Assembly (NCBI RefSeq): GCF_013307435.2
Contig: NZ_CP102845.1
Span: 3,098,001 to 3,162,000 of the forward strand
Length of the DNA stretch: 64,000 nt
Reading direction: 5' to 3'
Source of the DNA: Microvirga terrae
Lineage (GTDB): Bacteria > Pseudomonadota > Alphaproteobacteria > Rhizobiales > Beijerinckiaceae
Of the stretch, positions 59,828 through 64,000 are shown piece by piece. The notes beneath the pieces were generated by a model. The model saw nothing but the letters and a program-made list of their open reading frames with translations, was not told the DNA's origin and searched no databases. A program made the position numbers and the translations under genes. Each line of letters opens with the position of its first letter. Position 1 is the first letter of the stretch.

Positions 59828-60808
59828 TTAAACGAACCCGGCGAGAGCGTGCGGCACATATGCCTCTTCCAGTTGCGCAATCTCCTCCGGTGTCAATTCG
59901 AGGGACAGAGCAGCTACGGCATCGTCCAGGTGCTGCGGCTTCGTGGCGCCGATGATCGGTGCGGTCACGACCGGCTTGTGCAGCAGCCAAGCCAATGCGA
60001 CCTGCGCCCGCGGAACGCCCCGTCGGGCCGAGATCTCAGCCACCCGCTCCACCACCTTGCGATCCGCCTCCGCGGTCGTGGCATACAGCGACTTGCCGAA
60101 TTCATCCGTCTCAGAACGGGCGCTGCTCTCATCCCAGTCACGGGTCAGGCGGCCGCGGGCGAGCGGACTCCAGGGGATGACGCCGATGCCCTCGGCCTGG
60201 CACAGACGCAGCATTTCCCTCTCTTCCTCACGGTAGAGGAGATTGTAGTAGTTCTGCATCGACACGAACCGTGTCCAGCCGTTCAGGTCCGCCGTGTAGA
60301 GCGCCTTGGCAAACTGCCAGGCATACATGGATGAGGCTCCGATGTAGCGAGCCTTGCCGGCCCTGACGACATCGTGCAAGGCCTCGAGCGTTTCCTCGAT
60401 GGGTGTCGAGTAGTCCCAGCGATGGATCTGGTAGAGGTCGACATAATCGGTGCCGAGCCGGCGCAGACTGTTGTCGATCTCGGTCATGATGGCAAGGCGG
60501 GACAGCCCGGCTCCATTCGGCCCCGGGCGCATGCGCCCATGCACCTTTGTGGCGATCACCACCTCGTCCCGTCTCGCGAAATCCTTGAGCGCGCGGCCGA
60601 CAATTTCCTCGCTTGTGCCGTCGGAATAGACATTGGCCGTGTCGAAGAACGTGATGCCGAGCTCAAGGGCACGCTTGATGAAGGGCCGGCTCTGCTCCTC
60701 GTCCAGAGTCCAGGGATGGCTTCCGCGACCGGGAACCCCGTAGGTCATGCAGCCGAGACACAGGCGGGAAATCTCAAGGCCGGAGCGGCCGAGCCTCACG
60801 TAATCCAT
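59828..60808 (-). CDS. Aldo/keto reductase (second copy)
   Basis: 326 residues, NADP-dependent (beta/alpha)8 oxidoreductase. Tetrad: Asp/Tyr in TFFDTANVYSDG, Lys in VVIATKVHG, His in LYQIHRWD. The RRLGTDYVDLYQ and GASSMYAWQFAKALY segments, and a C-terminal NADP site (TAPIIGATKPQHLDDA), are those of the YhdN/AKR11-like group. Starts at 60808 (MDYVRLGRSGLEISRLC). The substrate is unknown. It is only distantly like the copy at 52160. Nothing in the neighbourhood says more. Confidence 0.95.
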   Translation of the reverse strand: MDYVRLGRSGLEISRLCLGCMTYGVPGRGSHPWTLDEEQSRPFIKRALELGITFFDTANVYSDGTSEEIVGRALKDFARRDEVVIATKVHGRMRPGPNGAGLSRLAIMTEIDNSLRRLGTDYVDLYQIHRWDYSTPIEETLEALHDVVRAGKARYIGASSMYAWQFAKALYTADLNGWTRFVSMQNYYNLLYREEEREMLRLCQAEGIGVIPWSPLARGRLTRDWDESSARSETDEFGKSLYATTAEADRKVVERVAEISARRGVPRAQVALAWLLHKPVVTAPIIGATKPQHLDDAVAALSLELTPEEIAQLEEAYVPHALAGFV

Positions 60809-61155
60809 GACCGTGTTCTCCTCCTATTCGCTGTACCGACGCCGGCCTCATCGCCACCCGGACCGGACACAGGGGCGAGGCATTGGGCGAATTCCCGAGC
60901 TGATGGACGAGTTATAAGGCTCATTGGGGGATCGACCAGCGGTCGGCCGACTGTCGGCAGACCCATCGAGGCGATACAGGCGTGACAGCAGGCTTGCCGT
61001 CCACGGCACTGCCAACCTGGTTCCATTCATGGGGCCCATACATGACTGAGGCTCATCGGTCCATGCAGACCCAGGCCTCTCATCGTTTCGGCGGAACGGA
61101 CCTAGATACATCGCCGACAGCAGCCTCACTGATTCCGAACACAAGGACTTCGACC
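60809..61155. other. Divergent gap without recognised gene
   Basis: 347 bp between the divergent aldo/keto reductase and cupin genes. It contains a GC-rich inverted repeat GACCAGCGGTCGGCCGACTG near 60936. Regulators for these two genes may bind here, but no site is recognised. Confidence 0.35.
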
Positions 61156-61563
61156 ATGGACATCACGAGAGCCGGATCACAGCCATCCGGGAAGGGACCG
61201 CACGAATACTTCACCGGGACAGTGCGCATCGACCCCCTGTTCAGCCCGCCCGATCCGGCGCGGGTCGCCGGTGCCCTCGTGACCTTCGAGCCCGGCGCCC
61301 GCACCGCTTGGCACACCCATCCGCTCGGGCAGACCCTCATCGTCATGACGGGCCGCGGCCTCGTTCAGCGCGAGGGCGGTCCGGTCGAAGAGATCCGGCC
61401 CGGCGACGTGGTCTGGTTCCCTCCAGGCGAGAAGCACTGGCACGGCGCGTCTCCGACCACGGCCATGAGTCACATCGCCATCCAGGAGAAGCTCGACGGT
61501 TCACCCGTGGACTGGATGGAGCACGTCACCGACGAGCAGTACGGGGCGTCGGCCAAGGCGTAA
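61156..61563 (+). CDS. Cupin-domain protein
   Basis: 135 residues, single cupin barrel. Metal-binding pattern: [19 protein letters not shown] (His, His, and downstream residues) and a second motif in [18 protein letters not shown]. Related proteins include small carboxymuconolactone-decarboxylase-neighbour cupins; a role as isomerase, quercetinase-like dioxygenase or sensor is possible. Starts at ATG 61156 ([18 protein letters not shown]). Convergent with the SDR gene. Confidence 0.9.
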   Translation: MDITRAGSQPSGKGPHEYFTGTVRIDPLFSPPDPARVAGALVTFEPGARTAWHTHPLGQTLIVMTGRGLVQREGGPVEEIRPGDVVWFPPGEKHWHGASPTTAMSHIAIQEKLDGSPVDWMEHVTDEQYGASAKA

Positions 61564-61637
61564 GTTACCGTCAGGTCTGGCCCGGACAGATCCAGCGATA
61601 TTCAATCCGAGCCTTGAGCCGGAGGCCTCGTCTCGAT

Positions 61638-62405
61638 TCAGAACAGCGTCATGCCGGTCAGAGCAGCAAGTCTGGTCATGAGCGCGTCCTGGAACACGGG
61701 ATCGGACGCTTCCGTGGCCGGGGCCTGCCGCTCGCGGTGGTACCAGTACCCACCGCTGACCATTGCGGCCGGATCGTTGCACGTCGCGAGCCAAGTCTGG
61801 GTGCGATGGCCCTCCTCCAGATCGTCCGGCGCTCCACGACCACCCATTCGGGTCGGGACCCAGCCCGGATCGACCGCATGGCTCAAGACCTCCGGCCAGT
61901 GCCGAGCGACGGCAAGAGCGAGCGCTGCAACGTAGAGCTTGCTTTCCGAGTAAGCGCGGGTTGCATCCCAGCGGCGCTCGGTCCAGTCGATATCGTGCAG
62001 CGGCCCGGTGCCGCCCCGGTGCATGCCGCTGCTCAGGTAGATCAGCCGTTGAGGGCGTTCGACCAGGGCCGTCAGCATGTACGGGGCAAGCGTGTTGACC
62101 GCGAGAATGGCCGCGTGCCCCTCCGGGGTCGCCGACCGGTCCTTCACCGCATAGATGCCTGCATTGTGGATCACGGCATCCATGCGACCGAGGGCATTGA
62201 CCTGAGCCGCGACTGAGCGGGTCTCTGTTGCACTGCCCAAGTCACCGACCACGACGCCGGCCGCACGCGGTGAAAGATCCACGAGCGCTGAGGCGCGCTG
62301 CGCGGATCGTGCATGCAGAACGACCCGGTGCCCCTGCCCGATCAGAGCCTGAGCGGCTGCGCGGCCCAGCCCTTCCGTGCTGCCGGTAATGAAGATCAAA
62401 GCCAT
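61638..62405 (-). CDS. SDR-family oxidoreductase
   Basis: 255 residues. The NAD(P)-binding Rossmann start is MALIFITGSTEGLGRAAAQ (TGxxxGxG). The catalytic Ser and Tyr/Lys are in LIYLSSGMH and RAYSESKLYVAAL. The C-terminal section VDPGWVPTRMGG is typical of retinol-dehydrogenase-like SDRs. Substrate unknown. Starts at ATG 62405, 31 bp after the end of the flavin amine oxidase gene on the same strand; they may form an operon. Confidence 0.93.
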   Translation of the reverse strand: MALIFITGSTEGLGRAAAQALIGQGHRVVLHARSAQRASALVDLSPRAAGVVVGDLGSATETRSVAAQVNALGRMDAVIHNAGIYAVKDRSATPEGHAAILAVNTLAPYMLTALVERPQRLIYLSSGMHRGGTGPLHDIDWTERRWDATRAYSESKLYVAALALAVARHWPEVLSHAVDPGWVPTRMGGRGAPDDLEEGHRTQTWLATCNDPAAMVSGGYWYHRERQAPATEASDPVFQDALMTRLAALTGMTLF

Positions 62406-62436
62406 GGCGCTCCCCCTGTTCCTTGACGCCGTAAAC

Positions 62437-63681
62437 TTAGGACGCGCGAGCACCGAGCGCAGCGATGACCTCCTCGGCAGCCCGCAGCCCACTCTGGTAA
62501 GCGCCGTGGGCCGTCGAGAAGTCGTACCGCTCCGTCGCCTCCCCGGCGAAGAACAGCCGTTGGTCGAAGGGACGGGCGAGCCGATCCCGCGCGCCGGCGC
62601 ACCCGGGCAGGGCATAGCTGTAGGCGCCTCCCACATGCTCCATGCGGCTCCAGTCGGACACCGCCAGCGGACGGAGCGTGGCGCGGACCTCCGAGCCGAA
62701 CAGCGCCGCAAGCTGATCGACGGCATGGACGAAGCCGGCCGCAGGGCCGCTCTCGGCCAACGCACGGGCACCCTCCCCGCCGGAGAATCCCTCGATCACA
62801 GGCCGACCGAACGGGCGGATATAGTAGGACCCCGTGCGGGCGTCGTGTGGATCACCAATCACATGGGTCTCCGGTTCGAAGGGACTGTTGCCCACGATTT
62901 CCAGGAACACCTTCTCGTTCCGGCCGAGCGGCAGGCTTCCGGCGGCATGTCGCCAATCGTCGAGTGAGGCCGGCAGCCTGATCATCCCACCGGCGAGCAC
63001 CGAGGTCGAAACGGTGAGGATGGCGCTTCGCGCCGTGATCGAACCGGCGCGTGTCACGATGCTCACACCGTCGACATCAAGATCGATGGCTTCAACCGGA
63101 GTGGCGACGCGCAGCGCGACGGTAGCCGGCAGGCCTGCCGCGACGAGGGTGCCGTATCCCGCCGGGACCCGCCAGTTATACCTGGTTGAAGCCCTGTCGT
63201 AGGCGAGATAATCGGCAACCGAGAGACGTTCGAGGCTGGCTCCGCTGATATAGCCGCTGATCGCCTGAAGATAGGCGTTCCATGCCCCGCCCGGCTGCAG
63301 CGCATCGGCCGCGCAGTCCCTTGGCGTGGGCTCGCTGACCAAGCGCTCGTGCCATGCGGCATAAGCCTCATCGGCGGCTTCCTGCTCCGCCTGGGAAAAG
63401 CCGAGGTCGCCATATTGCTGGTTCCAGGCCGACCGCCTGCGGTCCACGGCGAAACCGGACGCTTCGGCGATGCCGACCCACGGATTGCGATCGGCTGAAT
63501 GGAGCCAGCCGCAGCCGAGATCGAGCGCATGCCCGGCGATGTTGACCGTTAGGGCACGGCCACCGATCCGCTGCGATGCTTCCAGCAACAGCGTGGACAG
63601 TCCATGATCCGCCGAACGACGCGCGGCCCCAATCCCTGCGGCGCCACCTCCGATGATGACGACGTCCCAGTCGATGCCCAT
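62437..63681 (-). CDS. Flavin-containing amine oxidoreductase (monoamine-oxidase type)
   Basis: 414 residues. FAD-binding GxGxxG in VVIIGGGAAGIGAARR, followed by LLLEASQRIGGRALTV, a GCGWLHSADRNPW substrate-entry segment and the C-terminal FAD motif LFFAGEATERYDFSTAHGAY. Oxidises amines or other CH-NH substrates and gives H2O2; the exact amine is unknown. The ATG at 63681 (MGIDWDVVII) is preferred to an in-frame start at 63726. Upstream of the SDR gene on the same strand. Confidence 0.93.
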   Translation of the reverse strand: MGIDWDVVIIGGGAAGIGAARRSADHGLSTLLLEASQRIGGRALTVNIAGHALDLGCGWLHSADRNPWVGIAEASGFAVDRRRSAWNQQYGDLGFSQAEQEAADEAYAAWHERLVSEPTPRDCAADALQPGGAWNAYLQAISGYISGASLERLSVADYLAYDRASTRYNWRVPAGYGTLVAAGLPATVALRVATPVEAIDLDVDGVSIVTRAGSITARSAILTVSTSVLAGGMIRLPASLDDWRHAAGSLPLGRNEKVFLEIVGNSPFEPETHVIGDPHDARTGSYYIRPFGRPVIEGFSGGEGARALAESGPAAGFVHAVDQLAALFGSEVRATLRPLAVSDWSRMEHVGGAYSYALPGCAGARDRLARPFDQRLFFAGEATERYDFSTAHGAYQSGLRAAEEVIAALGARAS

Positions 63682-64000
63682 CCATTCGGTCCATTCGCTA
63701 CGATCACGGTCACCTACACCCGCCACGTTCGAGCGTCCACGGGAAAGCCGACCGAAGCGTTCCCGGGCCCCACGTCAATAGACCGAAGGCGGTTTTGGTT
63801 CAGCCCCGATCAACCACCGCATCAGAAGTCATGTTCGCGGCCGCCGAGGATGATCGGCTTTGGACCGGCGTATGGGCCGGACGATGCAGCCGAACGCGCT
63901 ACCGCGGAAATGCGGCTAGTCCAGGCGCTGGAAGACCGGTGCGAACCCTATCAAGGCGTCTCGCCCATCTGCACGCGATCACGCCCCGGTCGTCTGGTCG
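63682..64000. other. Right-hand edge without a supported gene
   Basis: A plus-strand frame opens at 63850 (MIGFGPAYGPDDAAER) and runs off the window after 50 codons. It could be the 5' end of a gene, but the start has only an overlapping GAGG and no recognisable family. On the minus strand frames from the edge close within about 120 bp. Confidence 0.35.

Noticed and set aside
63850-64000. Partial plus-strand gene at the right edge
   Set aside because: Fifty codons running off the window with no recognisable family and a poor ribosome-binding site; mentioned only in the edge entry.

Overview
The window looks like chromosome of a GC-rich alphaproteobacterium of the Hyphomicrobiales (Rhizobiales), probably near Methylobacteriaceae/Microvirga. 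This is inferred from gene content: a suf operon behind an Irr-type iron control element, a vitamin-B12-dependent class II ribonucleotide reductase as the only RNR gene visible, an RNase E with a long acidic insertion, the neighbourhoods rne / amidase / PBP1A / prfB and aroQ-accB-accC-aat, a complex I NDUFA12-type subunit, and several RTX proteins of the kind common in Microvirga. No rRNA or species-level marker is present.

Layout. Bases 1-3.4 kb hold the start of the suf iron-sulfur operon, on the minus strand (cysteine desulfurase, sufB, and sufC cut by the edge), with a near-perfect ICE box upstream. Then come an alpha/beta hydrolase, an RTX serralysin-like metalloprotease (RTX1), tyrS, a WYL regulator beside a VOC protein and an EVE protein, a giant AsmA-like envelope protein, and a Bcp peroxiredoxin. 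The block 14.5-23.1 kb holds prfB (with its programmed frameshift), PBP1A, an amidase and divergent rne. The block 23.2-34.3 kb holds an aminotransferase, a DsbA-like protein, aroQ, accB, accC, a frameshifted methyltransferase, aat, a DUF2155 protein, a Tat-type SDR, a BASS transporter, a DUF1127 protein, a beta-helix protein and the NDUFA12 protein. Two more RTX proteins (RTX2, a protease, and RTX3, without a protease domain) fill 34.5-39.0 kb. RTX1 is a mosaic of RTX2-like and RTX3-like sequence. nrdJ follows at 39.9-43.6 kb behind a NrdR-type box.

Immediately after nrdJ lies an AT-rich two-gene islet (43.6-45.5 kb) that looks foreign. One gene encodes a small Cys-rich protein, the other a protein with a HEPN/Toprim-associated N-terminus and a Toprim core. 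It is the best candidate here for an undescribed, possibly anti-phage, system. The stretch 45.7-52 kb has small envelope and hypothetical proteins, an L,D-transpeptidase whose 3' end runs antisense into a tRNA-Leu(GAG), a DNA glycosylase with a repeat-built N-terminus, an EcsC protein, an extensin-like protein and a DsbA/FrnE-like protein. The stretch 53-56.7 kb is a sugar-acid catabolic module (IlvD/Edd dehydratase, divergent FCD-GntR regulator, HpcH/HpaI aldolase).

At 57.8-59.7 kb there is a complete-looking iteron/RepA plasmid replication cassette inside otherwise chromosomal sequence: about seven direct 16-17-bp iterons before repA, plus inverted copies, one of them right after the repA stop. 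The remainder holds redox enzymes (aldo/keto reductase, cupin, SDR, flavin amine oxidase). Composite palindromic REP-like elements recur in intergenic gaps. All family names come from motif recognition by eye; no database search was run.
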